Below are positions 26,341 to 35,457 of a stretch of 64,000 nucleotides of DNA, piece after piece. The notes beneath the pieces were generated by a model. It was not told the origin of the DNA, did no database searches, and saw only the letters and a program-made list of their open reading frames with translations. The stretch spans positions 1 to 64,000 of the forward strand of contig CALFER010000047.1 in the NCBI GenBank assembly GCA_937951895.1, given 5' to 3'. Position 1 is the stretch's first letter; each line of letters starts with the position of its first letter. The position numbers and the translations under genes were made by a program. The stretch comes from an uncultured bacterium. GTDB taxonomy: Bacteria; CSSED10-310; CALFER01.

Positions 26341-27789
26341 ATGGCGGAACCTGGACCACTGGAACGATTGAGAACCGGATCGGCGCCACGCGGTCTTCGC
26401 ATGGCGATAGCGGAAGGGATGCTGCCGCTTGATGATGCGGACCTGATCGAAGCGATCTCGATCCTGTGTTCAGACCCGGACTCCGGAATCATCACGGCCC
26501 TGGAGGAAAACCTCCCGTCGCTGCCGCGGGCTGTGCTCATCCAGGCAAGCCGAGACCACAAGTCTTCTGCGGCATTACTCGGATTCATCGCACGCCTCCA
26601 CCATACAGATGATGAAATCCTGACGGGCATCATCCTGAATAAAGCGGTCGCCGACCAAACCCTTGTTTCGATTGCCGGATCAGCGCCGGTTCCCGTTCTG
26701 ACGCTTCTGAGTGAGAACAAACATCGGATGCAGAGTTGTCCGGAGATCCTCGATACGCTGCTCGACAATCCCGATCTTCCCCGCGCAATTCAGTATTCGC
26801 TGATCGAATTCAAGGAGACCTGGGCGAAGTTTACAGTGAAGCCTGCGTCTGTCGAAGCCACGCCGACACCCGCGGCGGAGTCAGTTATCGAGGCACCACC
26901 GGAGAAGGCGGTGGTCGAACCGGTTCTGGATTCGGCGATGGCTGAGATCGAGCTGACGGATGCGGAGATCGAGTTACTCGAGAAGCGGATGGCTGAGGAA
27001 GTCCCGGTGAACGCACCGGCTGCTCCAACCGCTCCCAAAACGGTCAAACCCCAACCGACGACTCCTCGTGAGGAGAAAGAACCGGGGACATCCAGTCTGG
27101 CGGGGTGGGACATTGAGGAAATGACCGAGGGAATTGCTCCCGATGTCGATGCGACAGGACTCGATGCATCATCCGACGATTTTTACGGCATGGAACTGAT
27201 CGATGTGGACGCCGAGGAAAAGGCGGCTAAAAAGGATTCGCATCTCGCAGGCTGGGATGATCTTGAAATATCGGACGAGTTCGATGATGTGATCACGGAA
27301 GACCTGGATGATGATGATGTCGATGACCGTCCGGACGAGACGACTGACGAAGATAAAATTGAGGACACGAGAATTCGGCTGAGCAAGATGTCGGCTGCGG
27401 ATAAGCTGGTGATGGCGACCATGGGGACGAAGCAGGAACGGATGATTCTGGTCCGGGATCCGAACAAGAAGGTGGCGGTCGCCGTTGTGACGGGTCCGAA
27501 GATGTCCGAGTTCGAGGTGCAGTTGATTGCGCAGAATCGTTCGGTTTGCGAGGATGTCTTGCGGGAGATATACAACAGCCGGGTGTGGGGCGGTCTTCCG
27601 ACAATCCGAAAGGATCTCGCACTCAATCCCAAAACTCCTTTGGCGATTTCTCTGCGGATCATCAATTCGCTGAACGATAACGATCTGAAGGAAGTGATGA
27701 AATCGAAAGAGCTGCCGTATGGATTGACCTCGAGCGCAAAGAGGTTGTTTGAGATGCGTGAGATGCGGAGGCAGCGTCGATCGAAGTAA
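26341..27789 (+). CDS. HEAT-like helical repeat protein with acidic linker (paralogue B)
   Basis: A 482-residue protein; GGGAGG before the ATG is a clear ribosome site. The N-terminal ~165 residues carry helical repeats (IITALEENLPSLPRAVLIQAS, ILDTLLDNPDLPRAIQYSL). Residues ~170-350 are a Pro/Ala then very acidic disordered linker. The C-terminal ~130 residues (RMILVRDPNKKVAVAVV, LALNPKTPLAISLRIINSL, SSAKRLFEMREMRRQRR) match a family often seen as a conserved hypothetical in Deltaproteobacteria. It is related to the gene at 24542-25552. Unknown function, last gene before the ffh promoter. Confidence 0.65.
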   Translation: MAEPGPLERLRTGSAPRGLRMAIAEGMLPLDDADLIEAISILCSDPDSGIITALEENLPSLPRAVLIQASRDHKSSAALLGFIARLHHTDDEILTGIILNKAVADQTLVSIAGSAPVPVLTLLSENKHRMQSCPEILDTLLDNPDLPRAIQYSLIEFKETWAKFTVKPASVEATPTPAAESVIEAPPEKAVVEPVLDSAMAEIELTDAEIELLEKRMAEEVPVNAPAAPTAPKTVKPQPTTPREEKEPGTSSLAGWDIEEMTEGIAPDVDATGLDASSDDFYGMELIDVDAEEKAAKKDSHLAGWDDLEISDEFDDVITEDLDDDDVDDRPDETTDEDKIEDTRIRLSKMSAADKLVMATMGTKQERMILVRDPNKKVAVAVVTGPKMSEFEVQLIAQNRSVCEDVLREIYNSRVWGGLPTIRKDLALNPKTPLAISLRIINSLNDNDLKEVMKSKELPYGLTSSAKRLFEMREMRRQRRSK

Positions 27790-27807
27790 GACGCGAATCA
27801 GTCGGTC

Positions 27808-27836
27808 TTGACAACCCCTGCACATTTTCTTAATGT
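27808..27836 (+). promoter_or_regulatory. Candidate sigma-70 promoter of the ffh operon
   Basis: Perfect TTGACA, 17-base spacer, then TAATGT, ending 38 bp before the ffh ATG. It lies just after the stop of the preceding gene. The -10 box is imperfect. Confidence 0.55.
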
Positions 27837-27874
27837 CGCGTTTCGCGTGCGTGTCTTTTTGAGGGTTAAGTCAC

Positions 27875-29215
27875 ATGTTCGAGAATTTATCCGACCGGCT
27901 CCAGGCGGTTTTCAAGAAACTCAAGGGCCAGGCGAAACTGACGGAAAGCAACATCCAGGACGCGATGCGGGAAGTCCGCATGGCGCTGCTCGAAGCGGAT
28001 GTCAACTTCCGCGTCGTCAAAAAATTCATCAACCAGGTCCAGGCGCGGGCAATCGGTCAGGATGTCATGCGGAGTCTGACTCCGGGGCAGATGGTCATCA
28101 AGATCGTTCACGATGAACTGATTCAGCTCATGGGCAGTCAGTACTCTGCCCTGAACCGTGCGCCGTCGCCACCGACCGCTTATATGCTCGTGGGTCTTCA
28201 GGGTTCCGGCAAGACAACCTCCTGTGCGAAACTCGCGAAGACGATCCGAAAGGACAATCGCAAAACGCTGCTGGTCGCCGCGGATATTTACCGGCCGGCC
28301 GCCATCGACCAGCTCAAGACCCTGGGACAACAGATCCAGGTCGAAGTATTCGCGCCAGGACCGGATTATGATCCGGTTGACATCTGCACCCAGGGGATTG
28401 CGCATGCCGGAATGAACAATTTCGACACGGTCATTCTGGACACAGCCGGACGGCTGCATATCGATCAGGCTCTGATGGAGGAACTCCAGCAGATCAAATC
28501 GAGCGTCAAGCCGGCGGAAATTCTGCTCGTGGCGGACGCCATGACCGGTCAGGATGCGGTCAATATCGCGGAATCATTCAACCGTGATCTGGACATCACA
28601 GGCGTGATCCTGACGAAGATGGACGGTGACGCGCGCGGCGGAGCTGCACTGTCGATCCGATCGGTGACCGGCAAACCGATCAAGTTGATCGGAATGGGTG
28701 AAAAACTCGATCCGCTGGAACCGTTTCATCCCTCACGGATGGCATCCCGGATTCTGGGCATGGGAGATGTTCTGACCTTGATCGAGAAGGCGGAATCCGC
28801 CTTTTCGGATGAGCAGCGCCGCGCCATGCAGGACAAGCTTCTCGACAACTCGTTCACGTTGAACGACTTCAAAGAGCAGCTTCTGCAGATCCGTAAACTC
28901 GGCTCCCTTGAAAGCCTCCTCCAGATGATCCCGGGCATGGGTAATCTGACAAAAATGGAGGGCGCGGTCCCCTCCGAAAAAGAGCTCAAGCGAGTGGAGG
29001 CGATCATCAATTCCATGACTCCGGATGAGCGTGAGAATTATCGGATCATCAGCACGAGCCGGAGGAGACGGATTGCTGCCGGGAGCGGCACGACACTGGT
29101 GGATGTCAATCGTCTGCTGAAGGAATTCGAGCAGACCCGGCATATGATGAAGAATTTCAAAAAGGCCGGAAAACTCGGAAAAATGTTCGGACGCACTAGA
29201 CCAACTGGACGATAA
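27875..29215 (+). CDS. ffh: Signal recognition particle protein Ffh
   Basis: A 446-residue protein of normal length. The N domain is followed by the GTPase: G1 GLQGSGKTT, AADIYRPAAIDQL, G3 DTAGRLHID, G4 TKMDGDARGG. The M domain contains MIPGMGNL and the usual finger loop and ends in a basic, Met-containing tail (MMKNFKKAGKLGKMF). It targets membrane and exported proteins with 4.5S RNA and FtsY. GAGGG nine bases before the ATG supports the start. First gene of the ffh-rpsP-trmD-rplS cluster. Confidence 0.97.
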   Translation: MFENLSDRLQAVFKKLKGQAKLTESNIQDAMREVRMALLEADVNFRVVKKFINQVQARAIGQDVMRSLTPGQMVIKIVHDELIQLMGSQYSALNRAPSPPTAYMLVGLQGSGKTTSCAKLAKTIRKDNRKTLLVAADIYRPAAIDQLKTLGQQIQVEVFAPGPDYDPVDICTQGIAHAGMNNFDTVILDTAGRLHIDQALMEELQQIKSSVKPAEILLVADAMTGQDAVNIAESFNRDLDITGVILTKMDGDARGGAALSIRSVTGKPIKLIGMGEKLDPLEPFHPSRMASRILGMGDVLTLIEKAESAFSDEQRRAMQDKLLDNSFTLNDFKEQLLQIRKLGSLESLLQMIPGMGNLTKMEGAVPSEKELKRVEAIINSMTPDERENYRIISTSRRRRIAAGSGTTLVDVNRLLKEFEQTRHMMKNFKKAGKLGKMFGRTRPTGR

Positions 29216-29255
29216 AGATTGGATCGATGGAACTCATATAATCAAGGAGGAACGA

Positions 29256-29510
29256 ATGGCTCTGAAGATCAAACTGAAAAGAATGGGATCAAAAAAGAAT
29301 GCATATTATCGCGTGATCGTGGCTGAATCACGGTCGGCGCGTGACGGCAATGTCATTGACCTGCTCGGCACCTACGACCCGCATGAAAATCCCCCGAAAG
29401 TCACGGTCGACACGGCAAAGCTGGAATCATGGCTGAAAAAAGGCGCGAGACCGACTGAAAAGGTCGAATCGATCGTTAAAAAAGCGCTGAAATCAACGCC
29501 CGCATCATAA
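29256..29510 (+). CDS. rpsP: 30S ribosomal protein S16
   Basis: An 84-residue protein of normal size. It begins MALKIKLKRMGSKKNAYYRV, the standard bS16 start, and has EVIDLLGTYDP-like and WLKKGARPTEKV segments. A perfect AAGGAGG precedes the ATG. A ribosome-assembly protein in the classical rpsP-rimM-trmD-rplS order. Confidence 0.97.
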   Translation: MALKIKLKRMGSKKNAYYRVIVAESRSARDGNVIDLLGTYDPHENPPKVTVDTAKLESWLKKGARPTEKVESIVKKALKSTPAS

Positions 29511-29546
29511 CGCTCCAACCGTCGACCCCACGATCAGGTTCTGCCG

Positions 29547-29798
29547 ATGAAAGATCTCGTGTATTATATCGCACAGGAACTGCTGGAGTATCCCGAAGAG
29601 ATTCAGATCAACGAGATTGCCGGACATCAAACGACGATCCTCGAACTGAAGGTCCATCCCGAGGATCTGGGGAAGATTATCGGTCGCCAGGGACGGACGG
29701 CGAAGGCATTGCGCACGATCATCAATGCCGCCGCGATGAAGAAGGAGAAACGGGTGTTGCTTGAGATCATCGAGACCGGTACCGGTGAGAATGTCTGA
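29547..29798 (+). CDS. khpA: KH-domain RNA-binding protein KhpA
   Basis: An 83-residue, single type II KH domain with the GKIIGRQGRTAKALRTII loop. It sits between rpsP and rimM, the usual place of KhpA. KhpA binds RNA and in Gram-positives works with KhpB. Its 3' end overlaps the rimM start by 8 bp. Confidence 0.93.
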   Translation: MKDLVYYIAQELLEYPEEIQINEIAGHQTTILELKVHPEDLGKIIGRQGRTAKALRTIINAAAMKKEKRVLLEIIETGTGENV

Positions 29799-30342
29799 AT
29801 TGCGGATTCCGGATTCCCTGATTGAAATTGCCCGATTGCACAAGCCCTTCGGGATTGCGGGCTGGATCCGTGTCTCGATGACCAGCGATGACCCGGATCG
29901 CTTGAAGGATATCGAGTCCGTGACCATTGTGCGCGCCAATCGTATTCTCGGAACGTACCGGATCGCGCAGAAGCGTGTTTCGGGGGAATCGATGTATATA
30001 CGATTTGAGACCATCGAGTCCCGCGAGACCGCAGCAGCTCTGACAGGCGGATATCTGTGCATACCGGAGTCATCCGCCCGGAAACTCGATCCCGACGAGT
30101 ATTTTCAGCATGAGATCGTCGGGATGGAGGTGTTGACGGTTGCGGGAAATCGTGTCGGTCTGATCGAATCGATCTGGGACATCGGGCCGCACGATGTCTT
30201 CTGTGTGCGCCGTGATGACGGCAGCGAAGCGCTGATCCCGGCTGTTCGTGATACAGTCAGAAAAGTCGATCTGAAGCAGAAACAACTCCTCATCGATCCG
30301 CCTGAGGGATTGCTCGACAGCGATACGCGCGATGCAGTTTGA
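29791..30342 (+). CDS. rimM: Ribosome maturation factor RimM
   Basis: A 183-residue protein from the ATG at 29791, which overlaps khpA. IARLHKPFGIAGWIRV is the RimM N-terminal signature, and the C-terminal PRC barrel contains IWDIGPHDVFCVRRDDG...LIPAV. It helps 16S processing and 30S head assembly and binds S19. It overlaps trmD by 11 bp. Confidence 0.94.
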   Translation: MSELRIPDSLIEIARLHKPFGIAGWIRVSMTSDDPDRLKDIESVTIVRANRILGTYRIAQKRVSGESMYIRFETIESRETAAALTGGYLCIPESSARKLDPDEYFQHEIVGMEVLTVAGNRVGLIESIWDIGPHDVFCVRRDDGSEALIPAVRDTVRKVDLKQKQLLIDPPEGLLDSDTRDAV

Positions 30343-31030
30343 TATCATCACGATCTTTCCCGAGGTTTTTCCGGGACCGCTTGCAGTCGGAGTGGTCGGT
30401 AAGGCGATCCAATCCGGTCTGATCCGGGTTCTGAGTCATAACCTGCGCGACCACGCGCACGACAGGCATCGGACCGTCGATGATTCGGCGTATGGCGGAG
30501 GTCCCGGGATGGTCATGAAACCCGAGCCGGTTTTTGAGTGCATCGAAGCACTCAACCCCTCGAACGCCATGCGAATCCTTCTGAGCCCGCAGGGGGTACG
30601 ATTCACGCAGCAACTCGCCGTCGACCTGCTGGGGCAACACCAGCGATTCATCCTGATATGCGGGCGTTATGAAGGGGTGGATGAGCGGATACGCACACAT
30701 GCCAGTGATCTGGACGTGTCCATCGGTGATTACGTTCTGGCGGGTGGAGAGTTGGCGGCCATGGTGATGATCGAGACCATGGCGCGGTTAGTACCGGGAG
30801 TTGTCGGTGATCAGGAGTCCGTCGAGACGGATTCGCTGGCGGAAAACTTACTGAAGTATCCTCAGTACACGAGACCCAGCGTTTACCGCGGCCATGAAGT
30901 TCCATCCATCCTGTTGTCGGGCAATCATGAAGAAATCCGCGCATGGAGGCGTAGCGAGGCAATCCGAAGGACCAGAACGCAGCGACCTGATTTATTTGCT
31001 TGCAAAGACCCCCCCGATAATGATACATAG
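30332..31030 (+). CDS. trmD: tRNA (guanine-37-N1)-methyltransferase TrmD
   Basis: A 232-residue protein beginning MQFDIITIFPEVF. It has DDSAYGGGPGMVMKPEP, the trefoil-knot SAM site (LSPQG, ICGRYEGVDER, SIGDYVLAGGELAAMV) and the C-terminal YTRPSVYRGHEVPSILLSGNH. It methylates G37 in tRNAs to prevent frameshifting. Complete and in its normal place between rimM and rplS. Confidence 0.97.
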   Translation: MQFDIITIFPEVFPGPLAVGVVGKAIQSGLIRVLSHNLRDHAHDRHRTVDDSAYGGGPGMVMKPEPVFECIEALNPSNAMRILLSPQGVRFTQQLAVDLLGQHQRFILICGRYEGVDERIRTHASDLDVSIGDYVLAGGELAAMVMIETMARLVPGVVGDQESVETDSLAENLLKYPQYTRPSVYRGHEVPSILLSGNHEEIRAWRRSEAIRRTRTQRPDLFACKDPPDNDT

Positions 31031-31101
31031 GCCGTTCGTGTCCGTTTTGTAATCCATGCGGTGCGGACACCCCGATGGTTGAATTTCAGTGAGAGGACTT
31101 T

Positions 31102-31452
31102 ATGAACCCATTAGTTGAGTTGAATTCGAAGAAAATGGCGCGGAAAGATGTGACCGAAGTGGAAGTCGGCGATCATTTGAAGGTCTGGACGATCATTTCG
31201 GAAGGCGACAAGGAACGCTTGCAACCATTTGAAGGGGATGTGATCCGCATCCATCGCAACGGAATCTCGACGACCTTCACACTGCGCAAGATATCGTACG
31301 GAGTCGGCGTCGAACGCATCGTTCCCCTTTACTCGCCTTACCTCGCGCGCGTGGAAGTGCTTCGAAAAGGCCGTATCCGCAGGGCTCGCCTGTACTACCT
31401 CAGAAGTCTGGCCGGCAAGAACGCGAAAATCCAAGAAAAGCGCTTCAACTGA
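31102..31452 (+). CDS. rplS: 50S ribosomal protein L19
   Basis: A 116-residue protein of normal size. Diagnostic segments are FEGDVIRIHRNGISTTFTLR, SYGVGVERIVPLYSP and GRIRRARLYYLR. AGAGGA before the ATG is a suitable ribosome site. It lies at the 30S-50S interface and ends the rpsP-trmD-rplS group. Confidence 0.97.
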   Translation: MNPLVELNSKKMARKDVTEVEVGDHLKVWTIISEGDKERLQPFEGDVIRIHRNGISTTFTLRKISYGVGVERIVPLYSPYLARVEVLRKGRIRRARLYYLRSLAGKNAKIQEKRFN

Positions 31453-31476
31453 TCGGTCCGCCCGGCAGTCAGATCT

Positions 31477-32115
31477 TTGTCTGCCCATTTTCAATACGAG
31501 CAGTTTCATTGGGACAGGGGCATCCGCTTTATTGCCGGAATCGATGAAGTCGGACGAGGGGCCTTGTGCGGCCCTGTTCTTGCGGCAGCCGTCATCCTGT
31601 CTCCGGATCTGGAACTTCCCGGAGTCGAAGATTCGAAGAAGTTGACCGCTTCGACTCGAGATGCATTGTTCATCGACATCATGTCATGCGCGGTTTCCGT
31701 AGGGATCGGATGTGCCTCGGCCAAAGAAATCGACACGATCAACATCCTCAACGCCACGCGCCTTGCCATGCTCCGGGCCATCCGACGCCTGCGTGTCCGA
31801 CCGGAGTTTCTCCTGATCGACGCCGTCCGGCTGGGAGAGTCCGGAATCCCCTTCCAGTCCATCATTCGCGGTGATGAACAATCCAGGTCGATTGCAGCAG
31901 CCAGTATTGTCGCCAAGGTGCTCCGTGACCGGGTTATGACTTGCTTCGCCCGGCATTACCCGGAGTACGATCTCGAACAGAACAAAGGGTATGGAACGCA
32001 GAAGCACCGCGATGCGTTGCAGAAAATCGGTCCGTGCAGGATCCATCGAATCACATTCCGACCTGCTCGGCCGGTTCCCGGATTGTTCGATGATCCGTTT
32101 GTTCATTCCAACTGA
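31477..32115 (+). CDS. rnhB: Ribonuclease HII
   Basis: A 212-residue protein. IAGIDEVGRGALCGPV carries the first catalytic Asp-Glu pair, LIDAV supplies a further Asp, and SIAAASIVAKVLRD follows. GYGTQKHRDALQKIGPCRIHR is the family C-terminal signature. It cleaves RNA in RNA-DNA hybrids at ribonucleotides. The only usable start in front of the fold is TTG at 31477, with a poor ribosome site; translation may be coupled to rplS 24 bp upstream. Confidence 0.92.
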   Translation: MSAHFQYEQFHWDRGIRFIAGIDEVGRGALCGPVLAAAVILSPDLELPGVEDSKKLTASTRDALFIDIMSCAVSVGIGCASAKEIDTINILNATRLAMLRAIRRLRVRPEFLLIDAVRLGESGIPFQSIIRGDEQSRSIAAASIVAKVLRDRVMTCFARHYPEYDLEQNKGYGTQKHRDALQKIGPCRIHRITFRPARPVPGLFDDPFVHSN

Positions 32116-32133
32116 GTTTCCTGAACATTTTTT

Positions 32134-32162
32134 TTGATTTTTCACGTCGATTTGTGTTTAAT
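32134..32162 (+). promoter_or_regulatory. Candidate sigma-70 promoter of yraN
   Basis: TTGATT, 17-base spacer, TTTAAT (five of six -10 bases), about 58 bp upstream of the yraN start, in a locally AT-rich stretch. Confidence 0.5.
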
Positions 32163-32220
32163 GTGGAAAATTGGTTGAAATTCCACTTCAGAAGCACATT
32201 GTGTTTCAATAGGTGTTGAT

Positions 32221-32604
32221 GTGGGGCTGGATGAGAAGCATTTCGGGAATCTGGGGGAATCTTTCGCTCGTGGATATCTCCAGAGGGAAGGATTCAACAT
32301 CCATTTCGCTCCGTTTCGTTGCAGATCCGGTGAGATCGATATCATTGCTTCGGAAGGCGAAACACTCGTTTTCATCGAAGTAAAAACGCGGCGGTCCCTG
32401 CACTTCGGTTCACCCATCGAGGCAGTCAATGATGCGAAACAGCGTCAGATTCTGAAGGTTGCCCGTTTTTTCATCGCGCGAATCCAATCCGTATCTTTCC
32501 GTTTTTGTCGTTTTGACGTCCTGGGAATCGTGCAGGGGCCAGCAGGCACTGAACCGGTCGTGACGCATATCCGGGACGCATTTCGGGACGAGTGCGGATT
32601 CTGA
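32221..32604 (+). CDS. yraN: YraN/UPF0102 family nuclease-like protein
   Basis: A 127-residue protein with a GTG start preceded by AGGTG. GNLGESFARGYLQREGFNI opens the fold, and the catalytic-type set is GEIDIIASEGETLVFIEVKTR (Asp...Glu-x-Lys, as in Holliday-junction resolvase-like nucleases), followed by AVNDAKQRQILKVARFF. Biochemical role unsettled. The usual neighbour rnhB lies upstream, as in many bacteria. Confidence 0.92.
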   Translation: MGLDEKHFGNLGESFARGYLQREGFNIHFAPFRCRSGEIDIIASEGETLVFIEVKTRRSLHFGSPIEAVNDAKQRQILKVARFFIARIQSVSFRFCRFDVLGIVQGPAGTEPVVTHIRDAFRDECGF

Positions 32605-32747
32605 ATGGAAGGAGGTGGGGATGGGATGAGATGACACAGGTGTGAAGGGGTATGACAGGGTGCCCGGAATGGATCATTTTCCGGATGGCGCTCGCAAATG
32701 AACACAACAGAATCTGTATTGAAACGGCTCAAGTGAGGAACCTGGTC

Positions 32748-33299
32748 ATGTTGAAGAAATGTGCTTTGGTTATTGGCCACAAACGGACCTCTCCCGGAAA
32801 TCGCAATCATCTCTGGTCGGTCTCCGAGTTCAATTTCAATGATGAACTTGCCCGACGCGTCGCGACGATTCCCAAGCTGACGTTGGTTCAGAGGGTTTAT
32901 CGGCGGACGTTCGAAATGCTGCCGCGGGATGTGAACCGACTGAGACCGGATTTTGTCGTCAGTCTGCACTGCAACGCGTTCGATCAGAACGAATCAGGAA
33001 CGGAGGTGTTGTACTACCACAAATCCAGGATGGGGCGGAGGATCGCCGAGATCATGCAGCATTACATCGTGGAGTGTCTGAATCTTCCGAATCGGGGACT
33101 GCGACCGACGGATGCGGAGGACCGGTGCGGGTATCTGCTGCGGTATTCGGAAGCGCCGGCTATCGTGGTGGAACCTTTTTTCATCGACAATGATGATGAC
33201 TGCCGGATTGCCATTGAAATGAAAGACGGGTTGGTACGAGCGTACAGCCGGGCGCTCGATGACATCACCCAGATGCTCTACGATTTGGACCGTCAATGA
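32748..33299 (+). CDS. N-acetylmuramoyl-L-alanine amidase (Amidase_3)
   Basis: A 183-residue protein from the ATG at 32748, chosen because GAGGA lies eight bases upstream; the longer frame from 32652 has no such site. VIGHKRTSPGNRN gives the first zinc His, SEFNFNDELA the Glu, FVVSLHCNAF the second His, and IVVEPFFIDN the catalytic Glu. It splits the amide between MurNAc and the peptide of peptidoglycan. No signal peptide, so it resembles phage- or spore-type amidases more than AmiC. Confidence 0.82.
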   Translation: MLKKCALVIGHKRTSPGNRNHLWSVSEFNFNDELARRVATIPKLTLVQRVYRRTFEMLPRDVNRLRPDFVVSLHCNAFDQNESGTEVLYYHKSRMGRRIAEIMQHYIVECLNLPNRGLRPTDAEDRCGYLLRYSEAPAIVVEPFFIDNDDDCRIAIEMKDGLVRAYSRALDDITQMLYDLDRQ

Positions 33300-33317
33300 T
33301 CCGCAGATAATTTCCGC

Positions 33318-33346
33318 TTGACATCGATAGGCAGAGTTGTTAGATT
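33318..33346 (+). promoter_or_regulatory. Sigma-70 promoter of the tRNA-Gly/Cys/Leu operon
   Basis: Perfect TTGACA, 17-base spacer and TAGATT (four of six), ending 13 bp before the 5' end of tRNA-Gly. Confidence 0.65.
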
Positions 33347-33359
33347 CCGCCTGTGTCCG

Positions 33360-33432
33360 GCGGGAATAGCTCAGCTGGTAGAGCTCTACCTTGCCAAGGT
33401 AGCTGTCGCGGGTTCGAATCCCGTTTCCCGCT
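33360..33432 (+). tRNA. tRNA-Gly (anticodon GCC)
   Basis: Acceptor GCGGGAA pairs with TTCCCGC, discriminator T; anticodon stem CTACC/GGTAG around loop TTGCCAA; T-arm GGGTTCGAATCCC. CCA not encoded. Confidence 0.95.
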
Positions 33433-33444
33433 TATTCTTTTTTT

Positions 33445-33517
<73 letters not shown>

Positions 33518-33534
33518 TTTTTTTATCCCCTCAG

Positions 33535-33620
33535 GCCGGAATGGCGGAATTGGCAGACGCAAGGGACTTAAAATCCCTCGGTCCACACGGACTGTCCGGG
33601 TTCGATTCCCGGTTCCGGCA
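33535..33620 (+). tRNA. tRNA-Leu (anticodon TAA)
   Basis: An 86-nt class II tRNA with acceptor GCCGGAA/TTCCGGC, discriminator A, anticodon loop CTTAAAA (anticodon TAA) and a long variable arm (CGGTCCACACGGACTG). CCA not encoded. It ends 39 bp before the ftcD start. Confidence 0.95.
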
Positions 33621-33659
33621 TCTTCTTCGAAGTAACCACAATCCCCTCAGGAGGATCTC

Positions 33660-35348
33660 ATGCATAGACTGGTCGAGTGTGTCCCGAACTTCAGTGAAGG
33701 TCGAGATAAAAGGATTCTGGATTCCATTGCGGATGCAATTCGGACTGTCGACGGCGTCGAATTGCTGAACATCGATCCGGGAGCGGATACGCATCGCACC
33801 GTTTTCACGTTCGTCGGAGCCCCCGAGAGCATTCTCGAAGCAGCCTTCCAGGCCATTGCGACCGCCACTCGGCTGATCGACATGACCCGTCACACAGGCG
33901 CACACCCCCGCCTCGGCGCTACCGATGTCTGTCCTTTCGTGCCGGTCTCCGGGGTGACGATGGATGAGTGTGTCGAGCTGTCGCGAAAATTGGGGGAACG
34001 CGTTGGATCCGAACTGGGTATTCCGGTTTTTCTGTATGAATATGCGGCATCCTCTCCTGAACGAAAAAACCTGGCAACGATCCGTGAGGGGGAGTATGAG
34101 GGATTGGCCGCAAAGATCGTGTCACCGGAATGGAAACCCGATTTCGGTCCCGCAGTCTTCAATCCCAGAAGCGGCGCAACCGTGATCGGCGCTCGGAAAT
34201 TCCTCATCGCCTACAACATCAATCTCAATACCCGTAACCGAAAACTCGCACACCAGATCGCTCTCGATATTCGGGAACGCGGTCGATTCATCCGGGATGC
34301 CGACGGGAAATTCGTCCTGGATGAGACCGGCCAGAAGGTCTCCAAACCGGGATTACTCAAGGAATGCAAAGCCGTGGGATGGTTCATCGAAACGTATGAC
34401 AAGGCTCAGGTGTCCATCAATCTGACCGATTTCGAGAAGACGCCGCCTCATGAGGCTTTCGATACCTGTGTCGAAGTTGCGCAGGGATATGGGGTGCGAG
34501 TTACAGGAAGCGAGATCGTGGGGCTTATTCCGCTGGAAGCGCTTCGGATGGCGGGACACCATTATCTGAAACAACAGGGCCAATCCTCGGGCGTTCCCGA
34601 ACGGATGCTCGTTGCAACCGCCATCCAATCACTCGGACTCGCAGAGTTATCACCATTCATCCCCGAAGAACGGATTATTGAATACCGGGTCGCAGGCAAA
34701 CAGAAAAAACTCGTGGACCTGACCTGTAAATCATTTGCGGATGAGTTATCGACGGATTCTCCTGCTCCGGGAGGAGGATCGGTTGCGGCGTTGTGCGGAG
34801 CTCTGGCATCCGCCCTGGCTGCCATGGTCGGAAACCTGACGATCGGAAAAAAAGGATATCTGGATGTCACAGATCGGATGATGCGGGTCGCGGAGCACGG
34901 TCAATCGCTCAAAGATTCATTTATCGCGGATGTCGACCGGGACACCGATGCGTTCAACAATCTCATGTCATGCTTTTCGATGCCCAAAAAGACCCCGGAA
35001 CAGAAGGAATCGCGTCAGAATGCCATTCAGGAGGCAACCAAACAGGCAACGTTGATTCCTCTCGGCGTTCTGGAACGCTCCATCCCCGTCCTCGATCTCG
35101 CTATGGAAGTTGCCCGTCACGGTAACCAGAATTCGCTTTCGGACTCAGGCGTGTCAATTCTCGCGGCAAGCACTGCGGGCGAAGGCGCATTCCTGAACGT
35201 CCGTATCAATCTCAGATCCATCACCGACTCCGAATTCACGAAAACCGTGACCGAGCGCTCTGAATGGCTGCTGAAAACGTTGCGAGCAAAGGTTGCCGAA
35301 GGACTGAGTGAAGTCCACGATCGCCTCGGAATCCACCTGGTATCCTGA
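33660..35348 (+). CDS. ftcD: Bifunctional glutamate formimidoyltransferase / formimidoyl-THF cyclodeaminase
   Basis: A 562-residue protein, close to the length of animal FTCD. Residues 1-~320 are the transferase (LVECVPNFSEGRD, DTHRTVFTFVG, RHTGAHPRLGATDVCPFVP). Residues ~350-560 are the cyclodeaminase (ELSTDSPAPGGGSVAALCGALASALAAMV). Together they move the formimino group from histidine breakdown to tetrahydrofolate and deaminate it to methenyl-THF. AGGAGG precedes the ATG. No other hut genes are nearby. Confidence 0.94.
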   Translation: MHRLVECVPNFSEGRDKRILDSIADAIRTVDGVELLNIDPGADTHRTVFTFVGAPESILEAAFQAIATATRLIDMTRHTGAHPRLGATDVCPFVPVSGVTMDECVELSRKLGERVGSELGIPVFLYEYAASSPERKNLATIREGEYEGLAAKIVSPEWKPDFGPAVFNPRSGATVIGARKFLIAYNINLNTRNRKLAHQIALDIRERGRFIRDADGKFVLDETGQKVSKPGLLKECKAVGWFIETYDKAQVSINLTDFEKTPPHEAFDTCVEVAQGYGVRVTGSEIVGLIPLEALRMAGHHYLKQQGQSSGVPERMLVATAIQSLGLAELSPFIPEERIIEYRVAGKQKKLVDLTCKSFADELSTDSPAPGGGSVAALCGALASALAAMVGNLTIGKKGYLDVTDRMMRVAEHGQSLKDSFIADVDRDTDAFNNLMSCFSMPKKTPEQKESRQNAIQEATKQATLIPLGVLERSIPVLDLAMEVARHGNQNSLSDSGVSILAASTAGEGAFLNVRINLRSITDSEFTKTVTERSEWLLKTLRAKVAEGLSEVHDRLGIHLVS

Positions 35349-35457
35349 TACTGTCCCGGAGACTGTCCTGAACCGATGACACGCGATGCACCCATCGATG
35401 TCATGAAATCGCAGCCCGAAAACTATAATATCTTGTAAATACAGTGTTTTATACATA

